60,979 nucleotides of DNA, from positions 978 to 61,956 of the forward strand of contig JAGWBK010000008.1 of NCBI GenBank assembly GCA_021295915.1, given 5' to 3'. Below, piece by piece: positions 23,858-33,023 of this stretch (position 1 is the stretch's first letter; each line of letters opens with the position of its first letter). The notes below the pieces were generated by a model. It had not been told where the DNA came from and ran no database searches. It saw only the letters and a program-made list of their open reading frames with translations. This stretch comes from Dehalococcoidia bacterium (GTDB lineage Bacteria > Chloroflexota > Dehalococcoidia > Lucifugimonadales > UBA1123). The position numbers and the translations under genes are program-made.

Positions 23858-25606
23858 ATGGCAGGACCATACTCGGTAACTTTCGACTACAACGTACCGA
23901 TATTGCTAAGGGACGGTGTTACCACCTACGCAGACGTGTTCAGGCCGCAAGTTGAGGGTAAGGTCCCAGCCCTGCTCCAGCGGACTCCCTATGACAAGAC
24001 GGCACCGTCCAACCGGACTGGAACGCTGGACGCAATCAGGGCTGCGAGTTATGGATACGGCGTGGTTGTCCAGGACGTACGCGGTCGATACTCATCTGAA
24101 GGCGAGTTCTACACATTCTTCAACGAGATCAATGACGGCTACGACTCTGTTGAATGGGTGGCGTCACAGCCGTGGAGCAGCGGCAAGGTGGGCATGTTTG
24201 GAGTCTCCTATGTTGGCGCGACGCAGTGGCTGGCTGCCAAGTCCGGAGCTCCGTCACTGGCCGGAATCGCACCAGGTGTTACGGCTTCTGATTACCATGA
24301 GGGTTGGGCGTGGCAGGGTGGTGCGTTCGAATTAGGGTTCAACCTCTCCTGGGCCATAGGTGCGCTCGCATCGGCCAACTGGGTCCATCTGTCTAATAGA
24401 TTGCACCTTGGAGATGATGACGCCAACAGTCTCATTGCCGCCAAGGACGACCTGAACAGGCTGTACCAACACCTGCCGATGAAAGACCTGCCGGACCTAC
24501 AGGGAGGGCTCGCCCCCTACTACTACGACTGGCTTGCTCACCCCGAGTATGACGACTACTGGAAACAGGTCTCCATCGAGGAGTCGCACGCCGACATAGG
24601 TATACCGGCCTTCAACTTCGGTGGTTGGTATGACATTTTCCTCGGCGGCACCATCAAGAACTACGAGAGGATGCGGGAACTGGGCGCGACGGACCTGGCC
24701 AGGAACGGCCAGCGCCTGACGATCGGGCCCTGGATTCACGGAGGCTCGCCACTATCAGTGTCAGGTGAGTATAACTTCGGCACTCGGGCCGCCGCGCCGG
24801 CCATCGACCTGATGGGTGAGATTCTCAGGTACTACGACTACGTTCTACTGGGAGAAGACAACGGCTTCACCGATGACAAGCCAGTCAGGATCTTTGTCAT
24901 GGGTGAGAACGTCTGGCGATACGAGGATGAGTGGCCGCTGGCCCGAGCAGAAGAGACCAAGTTCTTCCTGCACAGCCGGGGCGAGGCTAACTCACTCAAT
25001 GGCGACGGCGCCCTCAGCACCGAAGAGCCAGGTGACGAAGCCCCAGATGTCTATGTCTACAATCCGCTGACGCCAGTACCTACCGTTGGCGGCGGTCTGT
25101 GCTGCGACCCGGCATTCCAGGCCAACGGCGCATTCGACCAGCGCTGGGTCGAGGGCCGTCAGGACGTTCTCGTGTACTCGACACCACCTTTGGGTGAAGA
25201 CGTCGAAGTTACCGGTCCTGTCACAGTGACGTTGTACGCCTCAACCAACGCATCCGACACGGACTTTACTGCGAAGCTGGTAGACGTAGAGCCCTCTGGA
25301 TATGCTCGTAACCTTACTGACGGAATCATCAGGGCTCGCTACAGGAACGTTCGGGAGCCAGCCTCGCCGATCAGGCCAGGCGTGATATATGAGTACACGA
25401 TCGACCTCTGGGCGACGGCCAACCTGTTCAAGAAGGGCCACCAGATCAGGGTGGAAATATCTAGCTCGAACTTCGCGAGATTCGACCGAAACACCAACAC
25501 TGGCGGTGAGATAGGGGCAGAGGTAACTTTTGTGCCGGCGCTACAGACCGTGTATCACACGTCTGAGCACCCGTCCCATATTACGCTGCCAGTAGTTCCG
25601 AGATAG
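23858..25606 (+). CDS. CocE/NonD-family hydrolase (X-Pro dipeptidyl-peptidase type)
   Basis: 582 residues; ATG 23858 with GGAGG at 8 nt. The alpha/beta hydrolase part opens with LLRDGVTTYADVFRP, LQRTPYDKT and the QDVRGRYSSEGEF segment. The nucleophile Ser is in GMFGVSYVGATQW (GxSYxG), with the expected His region in IGPWIHGG. The C-terminal ~200 residues form the jelly-roll domain of the family (GPVTVTLYASTNASDTDF; LFKKGHQIRVEISSSNF). No signal peptide, so it is cytosolic. Cleaves esters or amides; the actual substrate cannot be read from sequence. Transcribed away from the M20 pair. Confidence 0.88.
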   Translation: MAGPYSVTFDYNVPILLRDGVTTYADVFRPQVEGKVPALLQRTPYDKTAPSNRTGTLDAIRAASYGYGVVVQDVRGRYSSEGEFYTFFNEINDGYDSVEWVASQPWSSGKVGMFGVSYVGATQWLAAKSGAPSLAGIAPGVTASDYHEGWAWQGGAFELGFNLSWAIGALASANWVHLSNRLHLGDDDANSLIAAKDDLNRLYQHLPMKDLPDLQGGLAPYYYDWLAHPEYDDYWKQVSIEESHADIGIPAFNFGGWYDIFLGGTIKNYERMRELGATDLARNGQRLTIGPWIHGGSPLSVSGEYNFGTRAAAPAIDLMGEILRYYDYVLLGEDNGFTDDKPVRIFVMGENVWRYEDEWPLARAEETKFFLHSRGEANSLNGDGALSTEEPGDEAPDVYVYNPLTPVPTVGGGLCCDPAFQANGAFDQRWVEGRQDVLVYSTPPLGEDVEVTGPVTVTLYASTNASDTDFTAKLVDVEPSGYARNLTDGIIRARYRNVREPASPIRPGVIYEYTIDLWATANLFKKGHQIRVEISSSNFARFDRNTNTGGEIGAEVTFVPALQTVYHTSEHPSHITLPVVPR

Positions 25607-25617
25607 CGAGCTAAGTC

Positions 25618-26409
25618 CTATTCGGAAAGGAACTCAAGAGCAACCCTGGCGAATTCTTCGGGGTGCTCATGGGTCATCATGTGCCCGGCATTGGCGATTG
25701 TGTGCGATCGTGATTCAGATATGCGGGATGTGAGAATCTCTGCATAAGACGATGGCACGATCTGGTCGTTGTCTCCCACGATGACGAGTGTCGGACGATT
25801 GATCCTGTGGATGCGTCGTACTAACCCCTTGTCAGGTATTGGCCATAGGAATTTGCCGACCGTGCTGAGCGACTGGTTCCTGTTGATGACCTGCCATCCA
25901 AGCTCTTCATCGTCCTTTGGCACTGGGTACATGCTTAGAGCGGCGTCGGAATCAGGATCGGCGAACAGGGCCTGCCGGATGTCGAAAGCTGGGGTGGTGT
26001 TGTAGTCTCGACCCGGGTTGTTGTCCTGCCAGAATCCGGCCGGCGCGGCCAGTACCAGCTTGCCCAAATCGGCAGCTCGGAGGGCAGCCATTTCTGCGGC
26101 GACCATCGCGCCGGAGTAGTGGCCGACGACGTGGGGAGACTCCAATCCAAGGGCCTCGATCAGGTCGGCATGATACAGCGTGAGCTCCAGGAGATTATGA
26201 ATGTGGTCGATGTCGCTATCGCCCTCGAACCCAGGATGGGTCGGCGCGTAGACTGTAAAGCTGTCCGTCAAACCATTCAGGAACCCAGGCCATTCCGAGT
26301 AGCCGAACGCGCCATGCAGGTAGAGAATCGGCGGACCTGAGCCTCGAACTTCGTACTTGGTCGTTATTGGCCCAACTTCTACAGTTAGCTTGTCTGCGGT
26401 TGTCGTCAT
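25618..26409 (-). CDS. Alpha/beta hydrolase
   Basis: 263 residues; ATG 26409 with AGGAA upstream. Oxyanion region LYLHGAFGYSEW, nucleophile elbow GHYSGAM, acid VGDNDQIVP and base NAGHMMTHEHPEEFA give a full catalytic triad. The length and order fit the hydroxymuconate semialdehyde hydrolase-like (MhpC/DmpD-type) group, but no other meta-cleavage genes are here. It converges on the CocE gene with an 11-nt gap and follows the LLM gene on the same strand. Confidence 0.85.
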   Translation of the reverse strand: MTTTADKLTVEVGPITTKYEVRGSGPPILYLHGAFGYSEWPGFLNGLTDSFTVYAPTHPGFEGDSDIDHIHNLLELTLYHADLIEALGLESPHVVGHYSGAMVAAEMAALRAADLGKLVLAAPAGFWQDNNPGRDYNTTPAFDIRQALFADPDSDAALSMYPVPKDDEELGWQVINRNQSLSTVGKFLWPIPDKGLVRRIHRINRPTLVIVGDNDQIVPSSYAEILTSRISESRSHTIANAGHMMTHEHPEEFARVALEFLSE

Positions 26410-26443
26410 TTTGATTTCCTATGCGGTCTGCTGCTTTCGTAGA

Positions 26444-26469
26444 GAGAGGCGAGTCTGCGCTCGCCTCTC
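26444..26469. repeat. Inverted repeat between alpha/beta hydrolase and LLM
   Basis: GAGAGGCGAG (26444-26453) and CTCGCCTCTC (26460-26469) make a perfect 10-bp stem with a 6-nt loop. It lies 51 nt past the LLM stop on the minus strand but is not followed by a U-tract there, so it may be an RNA stabiliser or processing stem rather than a true terminator. Confidence 0.5.
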
Positions 26470-26520
26470 ATGCTGTCTTTTGGCGACTCGGGCTGACGGC
26501 CCGTTTACGAACCTACGAGT

Positions 26521-27756
26521 CTAGTCGCCGGCTACTGGGGCTGGTGAGGCCCTGTCGGGCTCGGCGACCGGCTGTGGCCACCAGCGGTCTTCGTACTCGT
26601 CCCACATGTCTTCGATGTATGGCTTGACCTCGGTCGCAAACAGCTCTGTGTTCATCATGGTCAGGTCGCGCGGCATGGAACCGATCTGAAGAAGCGTCAT
26701 CAGGTGGCCCACGCGTAGCCCTTCTATGGCCTTGCGCAGTTGCTCAACAACTGTCTGGGGGCTGCCTGCTATGACGTAGCCCTGTTCCACGTAGTCTTCC
26801 CACGTCAGGCGCTGTCTATATCTGCTCGCAGCGGCGCCGACCTGCTGTACTGCACCGGACTTTATCGTCCGAATCGTGCGGTAGCCGGGAGCCTCCGCGA
26901 ATCCCTCGTACACATGGAGACACTTCTTGTAGAAGTAGTCGACGTGCTCTGCGTAGAGTTCCTTGGCCTTCTCGTCGGTCTCGGCGACACAGACCAGTTG
27001 AAGGAATCCGGCCCTGTACGGATTGTCGTCCACACCCAGGGACTCCATCTCCTTCCAGAAGCCGTCCATGACCTGGATGCCGCGCTTGTACCCGAAGTAG
27101 CTCAGGTAGCAGTAGACGTAGTCCATGCGCGCGGTCCACTCCCACGTTTCAACGGACCCACCGCCAGGTATCCAGACCGGCGGATGGGGCTGCTGGAGCG
27201 GCCTGGGCCATATGTTGGCGTACCTCACCTGGTTGTGCTTGCCATTGAACGCAAACGGCTCCGGCTCCGTCCAGGCCTTCATGACCAGGTCGTGCGCCTC
27301 GTAGTACTTCTCGCGCAAAGTTGCCGGAGGTTCGCCATAGGCGTAGTTGGTGTCCATCGAGGTGCCGACAGGGAATCCAGCCACCAGCCTGCCGCCACTG
27401 ATGCAGTCCAGCATCGCGAACTCCTCCGCCACCCTCAGGGGCGGGTTGTACAAAGCGAGGCTGTTGCCAAGGACGACGATTGCAGCGTTCTTGGTGCGCC
27501 GGGTAAGCGTGGCTGCCGTGATATTCGGCGACGGCATGATTCCGTAGGCGTTGTTGTGGTGCTCGTTGACGCAGATGCCGTCGAACCCCACCTGGTCGGC
27601 GAACTCAAGCTCATCGAGATACTCGTTATAGAGCTCGTTGGCCTTTACCGGATCGAACAGGTGGCTGGGCACATCTACCCACACGCTCCTGTACTTCTCC
27701 TCGAAGTCCTCAGGGAGATACCGGTACGGCATAAGGTGGAACCAGCAGAGTTTCAT
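26521..27756 (-). CDS. Luciferase-like (LLM) flavin-dependent monooxygenase
   Basis: 411 residues; ATG 27756 with GGAAAGGA upstream. N-terminal MKLCWFHLMPYRYLP, a GFDGICVNEHH strand, LGNSLALYNPPLRVAEEFAML, GRLVAGFPVGT and the later WIPGGGSVETW segment identify the luciferase-like fold, in the longer alkanal/aromatic monooxygenase branch. FMNH2 is the likely cofactor. Upstream on the same strand, 47 nt away, is the acs-like gene and downstream an alpha/beta hydrolase, suggesting oxidation, hydrolysis and CoA activation of an organic substrate. Confidence 0.85.
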   Translation of the reverse strand: MKLCWFHLMPYRYLPEDFEEKYRSVWVDVPSHLFDPVKANELYNEYLDELEFADQVGFDGICVNEHHNNAYGIMPSPNITAATLTRRTKNAAIVVLGNSLALYNPPLRVAEEFAMLDCISGGRLVAGFPVGTSMDTNYAYGEPPATLREKYYEAHDLVMKAWTEPEPFAFNGKHNQVRYANIWPRPLQQPHPPVWIPGGGSVETWEWTARMDYVYCYLSYFGYKRGIQVMDGFWKEMESLGVDDNPYRAGFLQLVCVAETDEKAKELYAEHVDYFYKKCLHVYEGFAEAPGYRTIRTIKSGAVQQVGAAASRYRQRLTWEDYVEQGYVIAGSPQTVVEQLRKAIEGLRVGHLMTLLQIGSMPRDLTMMNTELFATEVKPYIEDMWDEYEDRWWPQPVAEPDRASPAPVAGD

Positions 27757-27803
27757 GAGTTGTCCTTTCCGACGTGTGTACGAGCGCTCGGTGGGTCAGG
27801 TGA

Positions 27804-29561
27804 TTAGTCTTCTTCGAGCGTACTGGTGTCGCCTTCAGGGAGCCCAAGTTCACGGGCTTTCAGGAGTCGGCGCATGATCTTTCCAGAACGAGTCTTCGGA
27901 AGGCCCGGTATGAAGTCGATCTCACGAGGCGCGACTGCCGCGGATAGCTTTGACCTTGCGAACTGCATAATCTCTCGGCGAAGCTGAGGAGTCTCCTCGT
28001 AGCCGTCCTTCAGCGACACGAAGGCCTTGACGACCTCCATCGCGATCGGGTCGGGTTTGCCAATCACTCCGGCCTCAGCGACCGCCTCATGCTCTATGAG
28101 AGCGCTCTCGACCTCGAACGGACCGACAAGGTGTCCGGCCGTGTTGATGACATCATCGGCGCGGCCAACAAACCAGAAGTACCCATCTTCATCCACCCGC
28201 GCCGTGTCGCCCGTGATGTACCAGCCCTTCTTGAACCTGGAATTGTACATCTCCAGGTTCTGCCAGTACTGGTGGAACATGGAGGGCCATCCGGGTCTGA
28301 CGACCAGATTGCCGTCCTCACCGGTAGGTACAGGATCGAAGTTCTCGTCCACGATGCCAAGCTGCACGCCTGGGATCGGCCTGCCCATCGAGCCAGGCTT
28401 GATGGGCATGGAGGCGTAGTTGGCGCACATGATCGCGCCGGTCTCAGTCTGCCACCAGTTGTCATGGAAGGCGTGACCGATCGCTTCCTTGCCCCAAACG
28501 ACTGCTTCAGGGTTCAGGGGCTCGCCGACGCTGGCAGTGAAGCGCAGAGTAGAGAGATCGTACCGCTTGGGGATCTCGTCGCCTGCCTTCATCAGCATCC
28601 TGATCGCGGTTGGGGCGGTATACCAGACCGTAACCTTGTGCTTCTGGATCTGTTCGTACCACGCGCTTGCCCGGAAGCCGCCTTCGTAGATCAATTGCGT
28701 GACACCATTTGTCCATGGCGCAAGCATTCCATACGACGTTCCGGTGACCCACCCTGGGTCGGCAGTGCACCAGTAGATGTCGTCTTCATGCAGGTCCAGC
28801 GCCCACTTTCCGGTTGCGTATTGCTGGACGACGGCCTGGTGGCGATGCACCGCGCCCTTCGGCTTGCCCGTCGTGCCGGACGTGTAGTGCATGATCGAGA
28901 AGTCATACTGGGACGTGTTCACAGTTGTGAAGTCCGCTGACGCCTTACCCATCTCCTCGTAATAGTCGAGGTCCTGAGAGTCAATGGGCGCTGGATCGCG
29001 GCCGTCCTTGTTCACAATGATTATGTGCTGGAGGTCGAACAACTCCGGAATAATATGCGCGATTCGCCGCCGCAGGTCGGGCTGGGTGATCAGTACCTTA
29101 GCCCCTGAGTCCTGGAGCCTGTCCTTCACGGGGTCAGGTCCGAATGCCGAGAACAGGGGGCCAGCGATGCCTCCGGCCTTCAGGATCCCGAACACGGAAA
29201 TGAACTGCTCGGGAAGGCGGTCCATGAAAGTAAACACACGATCGCCGGTCTGGATGCCGAGGCTCTTCAGAACATTGGCGAATTTGTCGGTCTCACGCTT
29301 CATGTCGCCGAACGTGTAGTCCTCACGCTCGCCGTTCTTGCCTTCCCAGATCATCGCGAGTTTGTCGCGCTTTCTGCCGTTGGCGTGACGATCGATTGCT
29401 TCGTGAGCCTTGTTCAGCCCACCTCCTGGCAGCCAGTCAAGCTCGGAGTACATCTGCTGCCAGTCGAACTCTGTGACGTTTTCACGGTCCAGGTTCGGGG
29501 CGACGTCGAAGTCGCTGACAGGTGGTTTGCCAATCGTCTCGAATGAATCCCCAGTGGTCAT
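27804..29561 (-). CDS. acsA: Acetyl-CoA synthetase-like AMP-forming acyl-CoA ligase
   Basis: 585 residues; ATG 29561 with CGGAGGAA upstream. ANL-superfamily motifs: A3 MHYTSGTTGKPKGAVH, A5 DNWWQTETG, A8 region WYITGDTARVDEDGYFWFVG and the A10 lysine in KTRSGKIMRRLLK. The W residues in DNWWQTETG are those of short-chain (acetate/propionate) ligases, and length matches the AcsA type found in Bacillus rather than the 650-residue Acs. Converts acetate plus ATP and CoA to acetyl-CoA. It is divergent from the enoyl-CoA hydratase gene; the final residues LEED are acidic and unremarkable. Confidence 0.85.
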   Translation of the reverse strand: MTTGDSFETIGKPPVSDFDVAPNLDRENVTEFDWQQMYSELDWLPGGGLNKAHEAIDRHANGRKRDKLAMIWEGKNGEREDYTFGDMKRETDKFANVLKSLGIQTGDRVFTFMDRLPEQFISVFGILKAGGIAGPLFSAFGPDPVKDRLQDSGAKVLITQPDLRRRIAHIIPELFDLQHIIIVNKDGRDPAPIDSQDLDYYEEMGKASADFTTVNTSQYDFSIMHYTSGTTGKPKGAVHRHQAVVQQYATGKWALDLHEDDIYWCTADPGWVTGTSYGMLAPWTNGVTQLIYEGGFRASAWYEQIQKHKVTVWYTAPTAIRMLMKAGDEIPKRYDLSTLRFTASVGEPLNPEAVVWGKEAIGHAFHDNWWQTETGAIMCANYASMPIKPGSMGRPIPGVQLGIVDENFDPVPTGEDGNLVVRPGWPSMFHQYWQNLEMYNSRFKKGWYITGDTARVDEDGYFWFVGRADDVINTAGHLVGPFEVESALIEHEAVAEAGVIGKPDPIAMEVVKAFVSLKDGYEETPQLRREIMQFARSKLSAAVAPREIDFIPGLPKTRSGKIMRRLLKARELGLPEGDTSTLEED

Positions 29562-29693
29562 GTCACTTCCTCCGGTTCTGTGATCAAGACACGTTCAGAC
29601 CGTGTCATGGCTGTGACTCCGGAATCGGTGGCGTTCCGGCCATTCAAAGCGGACGCCGGAATCCGGAATAACCCAAGTGTGAAATTCGGGCCC

Positions 29694-29699
29694 ATTATA
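29694..29699 (-). promoter_or_regulatory. Possible -10 of the acs-like gene
   Basis: Minus-strand TATAAT at 29699-29694, about 130 nt upstream of ATG 29561. No good -35 is present. Weakly supported. Confidence 0.35.
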
Positions 29700-29806
29700 C
29701 ACAAATCACGTTCGACTGGCTGATTGGGGCCAGCGAGCCCCGTACCTTGAAGAGAGTGTGGAAGATTGGCTGTTTCCAAGAGAAGTAGTCGACTGCGAGC
29801 GATTTC

Positions 29807-29835
29807 TTGACCGTCTCGAAGGCCGTTCATATAAT
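29807..29835 (+). promoter_or_regulatory. Sigma70-type promoter of the enoyl-CoA hydratase gene
   Basis: TTGACC (29807-29812), a 17-bp spacer and consensus TATAAT (29830-29835), leaving a leader of about 40 nt to GTG 29881. Confidence 0.75.
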
Positions 29836-29880
29836 GGCGCCACCTACGCGCCGTATTGCGCCATATGAATGGAGATTCGA

Positions 29881-30645
29881 GTGAGCTACGAACACCTATT
29901 GCTTGATGTACAGGACCGTATTGGCATCATAAAGCTGAACCGGCCTGAAGTCCTGAACGCGATGAACCGGAAGTTGTTCAGCGAGATTGACGCAGCAGTG
30001 ACTCAATTGGAAGAAGATGACGGCATTCATGCCATCATCTTCACTGGTGCCGGCGAGCGCGCCTTCTCAGCGGGGGCAGACATCCATGAGATGGCCGAGC
30101 AGGCGACGATGGAAACTCCACCGCCTCCTGATCCCAGACGCCCCGAGTATTCCTGGCACATAGCGGCCGCCAGCAAGCCAACTATCGGTGCTCTGAACGG
30201 CCTGGCCTTTGGAGGGGGAGCCGTGCTCGCCTCCAGCTTCGACATCCGTGTCGGCTGCGAACGCACCAGATTCCGCTTCCTTGCGGTGCAGTACGGCAGG
30301 GTGAACTCCACATGGAGCCTTCCCCAGCAAGTAGGTTGGCCCATTGCCAAGGAACTGCTATTCACCGCGCGAGTGGTCGAGGCAGAGGAAGCCCATCGAA
30401 TCGGCCTGCTTAACCACCTGGTCCCGGCTGAACAGCTAATGGACAAGGCCATGGAACTGGCCGGTCTCATCGCCGACAACGATCCTCGAATGGTACAGGG
30501 CGTCAAGCAACTTCTCATCGATGACATCGGCGAGGGGTGGCGAAATCACTACGACAGCGAGTTGGATGCACAGGCCACCACGTTGGCGCCAACGCCAGTC
30601 CTCGAAGGCTTCAAGCCCTTCCTTGACAGGAAGGGAAGAATCTAA
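29881..30645 (+). CDS. Enoyl-CoA hydratase/isomerase family protein
   Basis: 254 residues from GTG 29881, which has GGAG 7 nt upstream; the ATG at 29869 contains that same site and is less likely. Crotonase-fold motifs are IKLNRPEVLNAMN, AFSAGADIHEMAE (oxyanion hole Ala-Gly) and NGLAFGGGAVLASSFDIRVG with the second oxyanion Gly. The second of the two catalytic Glu positions of classical hydratases is not obvious: the region after LAVQYGRVNSTW has SLPQQVG. Hydratase, isomerase or lyase activity cannot be told apart. It is followed 69 nt later by a CoA transferase on the same strand. Confidence 0.85.
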   Translation: MSYEHLLLDVQDRIGIIKLNRPEVLNAMNRKLFSEIDAAVTQLEEDDGIHAIIFTGAGERAFSAGADIHEMAEQATMETPPPPDPRRPEYSWHIAAASKPTIGALNGLAFGGGAVLASSFDIRVGCERTRFRFLAVQYGRVNSTWSLPQQVGWPIAKELLFTARVVEAEEAHRIGLLNHLVPAEQLMDKAMELAGLIADNDPRMVQGVKQLLIDDIGEGWRNHYDSELDAQATTLAPTPVLEGFKPFLDRKGRI

Positions 30646-30714
30646 ACGCACGGTCCGCTCTGTACAGGGAATAGGGCATCGAGCGCCGACCACCGGCAGA
30701 AAGAGAATGACATC

Positions 30715-31929
30715 ATGACCGAACTCCAGACTCCCCTCGAAGGACTCAGGCTACTCGATCTCGGACGATACCAGGCTGGACCCCGTTGCGCGCTGATGTT
30801 CGCGCGAATGGGCGCCGAGGTCATCAAGGTCGAATCGGTCGGCGGAGACGAAAGCCGTCGAAACGGACCGCGAGTTCGGGGCCAGAGCGCATACTGGGTT
30901 CAGTACAACTCGGGCAAGAAGAGCCTCGCAATCAATCTTAGGACGGATGAGGGCAAAGAAGTCCTTAGAGACCTAGTCAAGGAGTCGGACTTCTTCTTAC
31001 AGAACTTCAGGCCGGGCACCATCGACATCATGGGATTCGGTTATGAGACTCTAAAAGAGTTGAACCCAAAGATAATCATGATTAACGTATCGGCCTACGG
31101 CCAGTACGGTCCGTACAAGGAGCGCGTGGGCTTCGATCCAATCGGGCAGGCAATGGGCGGCCTGATGTCGCTGACAGGCTTCCCGGACGACCCACCGATA
31201 CGCACCTTCTTCCCGCTGATCGACAGGATAACTTCGCTTCATGCGACGATAGGCGCGCTGGCAGCCCTGCGTGAACGTGAGATCTCTGGCATGGGACAGG
31301 AACTGGAAGTGTGTCTGGCCGACACAGGCTACACCGTCAACGAGATTCCCATATCCGCCTACCTCGGCGACGGCTACGAGCAGCCGCGCGAGGGCAACGG
31401 ACGCGGTACCGGAGGGACCTACAAGACAGCTGACGGCTGGATGATCATCGCAGCCACTAACGAGAATATGTGGACCCGCCTCTGCGAGGCCGTGGAACGT
31501 CCCGATTGGCTGGAGGACGAACGCTTCACGACACGCGAGCTTCGCACGCAGAATGCCGACGCTCTCGAAGAGGGTCTGAGCGAGTGGTTCGCCGACAAGG
31601 AAATGCAGCCTACAGCCGACCACCTCGCGGCGCACGGCGTTCCGTGCTCCCCAGTCAACACGACTGCTCAGGCGGCGAGGGACCCGCATCTCACGGAACG
31701 TGAGGTCATGATGGAGGTGCCCGACCCCGTCGCAGGCACGATGTGGGTAACCGGAAAATCGGTCAAGTTCAGCCGGACTCCGATGGTTGTCGGTACTACC
31801 CCGATGGTTGGTGAGCACACCACAGAGATCCTCAGTGATGTGCTTGGCTACGACGACTCGAGGATCCAGTCACTGCACGATTCGGCAGTCGTCAAGTCGG
31901 CAGAACGTGTAGCCGCTGCGGCTGATTAG
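30715..31929 (+). CDS. Family III (CaiB/BaiF) CoA transferase
   Basis: 404 residues, typical length. ATG 30715 has AAAGAGA upstream. N-terminal LEGLRLLDLGRYQAGPRCALMFARMGAEVIKVE is replaced in part by family motifs visible as GAEVIKVE, NSGKKSLAINLRT and NFRPGTIDIMGFGYE. The catalytic Asp aligned to Asp169 of formyl-CoA transferase is D170 in FPLIDRITS. C-terminal GVPCSPVNT and GEHTTEIL are also diagnostic. Transfers CoA between carboxylates; works with the enoyl-CoA hydratase immediately upstream. Substrate unknown. Confidence 0.88.
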   Translation: MTELQTPLEGLRLLDLGRYQAGPRCALMFARMGAEVIKVESVGGDESRRNGPRVRGQSAYWVQYNSGKKSLAINLRTDEGKEVLRDLVKESDFFLQNFRPGTIDIMGFGYETLKELNPKIIMINVSAYGQYGPYKERVGFDPIGQAMGGLMSLTGFPDDPPIRTFFPLIDRITSLHATIGALAALREREISGMGQELEVCLADTGYTVNEIPISAYLGDGYEQPREGNGRGTGGTYKTADGWMIIAATNENMWTRLCEAVERPDWLEDERFTTRELRTQNADALEEGLSEWFADKEMQPTADHLAAHGVPCSPVNTTAQAARDPHLTEREVMMEVPDPVAGTMWVTGKSVKFSRTPMVVGTTPMVGEHTTEILSDVLGYDDSRIQSLHDSAVVKSAERVAAAAD

Positions 31930-32013
31930 CCGTAATTCAATGGTTGGACAGCATTCAATCAAACACCGAGCAAACGTGGTCGGTATAGTTCTCGTTAACT
32001 CTGGAGGTTGGTA

Positions 32014-32760
32014 GTGGTAACAGGCAATCTCCAGGGTAGAGTGGCCCTCGTAACCGGCTCTGGGCGCAACATAGGCCGCGCAACCGTGCTGGAATTGGCG
32101 CGCCAGGGTGCAAACGTCGTAACTAATGCGCGTGCCAACAGCGAGGAGGCTGAGGCCGTTGCAGCGGAGGCCCGCGAACTCGGAGTACGGGCAATTGCCA
32201 CGACCGCCGACGTTGCGGACCAGGGTGCCGTCTACAGGATGGTCGGAGAGGCGATAGCTGAATTCGGGCGGGTCGACATTCTCGTCAATAACGCAGGGAT
32301 GCGTGCCTCAAAGCCTTTTACAGAGATGACTGTGGAAGACTGGCGCGAGGTGAACGGTGTCAACATGGACGGACCGTTCTTCGCGTGTCAGGCCGTTGTG
32401 CCAGGGATGATTGATCGTGGCTGGGGTCGGATTATCAATGTTTCCGGACTCAACGCCTTCAAGGGTCGTGCCGAGTGGGCGCACGTCTGCGCGGGCAAGA
32501 TGGGAGCGCTGGGCATGACGAGAGCGCTCGCCGCAGAACTCGCGCAGCACGGCATACTTGTCAACCACATTGTCCCTGGGGCATTCGACACCTCCCGGGT
32601 CGAGGGTCAGTCGACTCCAGCTCCGAATGCCGACATTCCTGTGGGACGTCTTGGAATGCCCGAAGAGATCGCACACACTGTCGCGTTCCTCTCATCCGAG
32701 GGCGCCGCATACATTACGGGTCAGAGTATCCACGTAAATGGCGGCGTACTCATTGCGTAG
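32014..32760 (+). CDS. SDR-family protein with Val in place of the catalytic Tyr
   Basis: 248 residues from GTG 32014, chosen because GGAGG (32003-32007) is 6 nt upstream. Clear SDR fold: TGSGRNIG cofactor loop, NNAG, and INVSG with Ser144. The YxxxK motif should follow 14 residues after Ser, but the sequence is AHVCAGK: Val158 in the Tyr position and Lys162 kept. Cofactor binding looks intact, so it may be a non-standard reductase or dehydrogenase, or a binding protein. It lies between the CoA transferase and moaD; the gap to moaD is 17 nt, so they may be co-transcribed. Confidence 0.82.
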   Translation: MVTGNLQGRVALVTGSGRNIGRATVLELARQGANVVTNARANSEEAEAVAAEARELGVRAIATTADVADQGAVYRMVGEAIAEFGRVDILVNNAGMRASKPFTEMTVEDWREVNGVNMDGPFFACQAVVPGMIDRGWGRIINVSGLNAFKGRAEWAHVCAGKMGALGMTRALAAELAQHGILVNHIVPGAFDTSRVEGQSTPAPNADIPVGRLGMPEEIAHTVAFLSSEGAAYITGQSIHVNGGVLIA

Positions 32761-32777
32761 CCATAGGAGCCGTCTTA

Positions 32778-33023
32778 ATGCTGGTAACGGTTGTCTTCCT
32801 CGCTAGCTACCGCGAGATCGCTGGCACAGCCACGGCCCGGATAGCGCTGGCCGCCGGATCGACCATTTCGGAGCTTGTAGCTCAGGTCTGCGCCCAGTTT
32901 CCGGGGTTGCCAGACCCTGAACGCATAGTCGCGGCGGTCAACAACGAGTACCGGGAGCCTGACTATATACTGGACGACGGGGATGAAGTCGCGCTCATCC
33001 CACCCGTCAGTGGAGGCTCATAA
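32778..33023 (+). CDS. moaD: MoaD-like sulfur carrier, molybdopterin synthase small subunit
   Basis: 81 residues from ATG 32778 with AGGAG 10 nt upstream. Ubiquitin-like fold (TVVFLASYREIAGT, ALAAGSTISELVAQV, NNEYREPDYILDDGDEVAL) ending IPPVSGGS. Normally MoaD ends exactly at Gly-Gly, whose C-terminal carboxylate is adenylated and thiocarboxylated; here a Ser follows the Gly pair (G79-G80-S81). This suggests either that removal of Ser is needed for activity or that this is a MoaD-like carrier. The GGAGGC codons for Gly-Gly double as the ribosome site of moaE. Confidence 0.85.
   Translation: MLVTVVFLASYREIAGTATARIALAAGSTISELVAQVCAQFPGLPDPERIVAAVNNEYREPDYILDDGDEVALIPPVSGGS

Noticed and set aside
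26444-26469. Terminator for the LLM gene
   Set aside because: The stem is strong but no U-tract follows in the minus direction; recorded as an inverted repeat.
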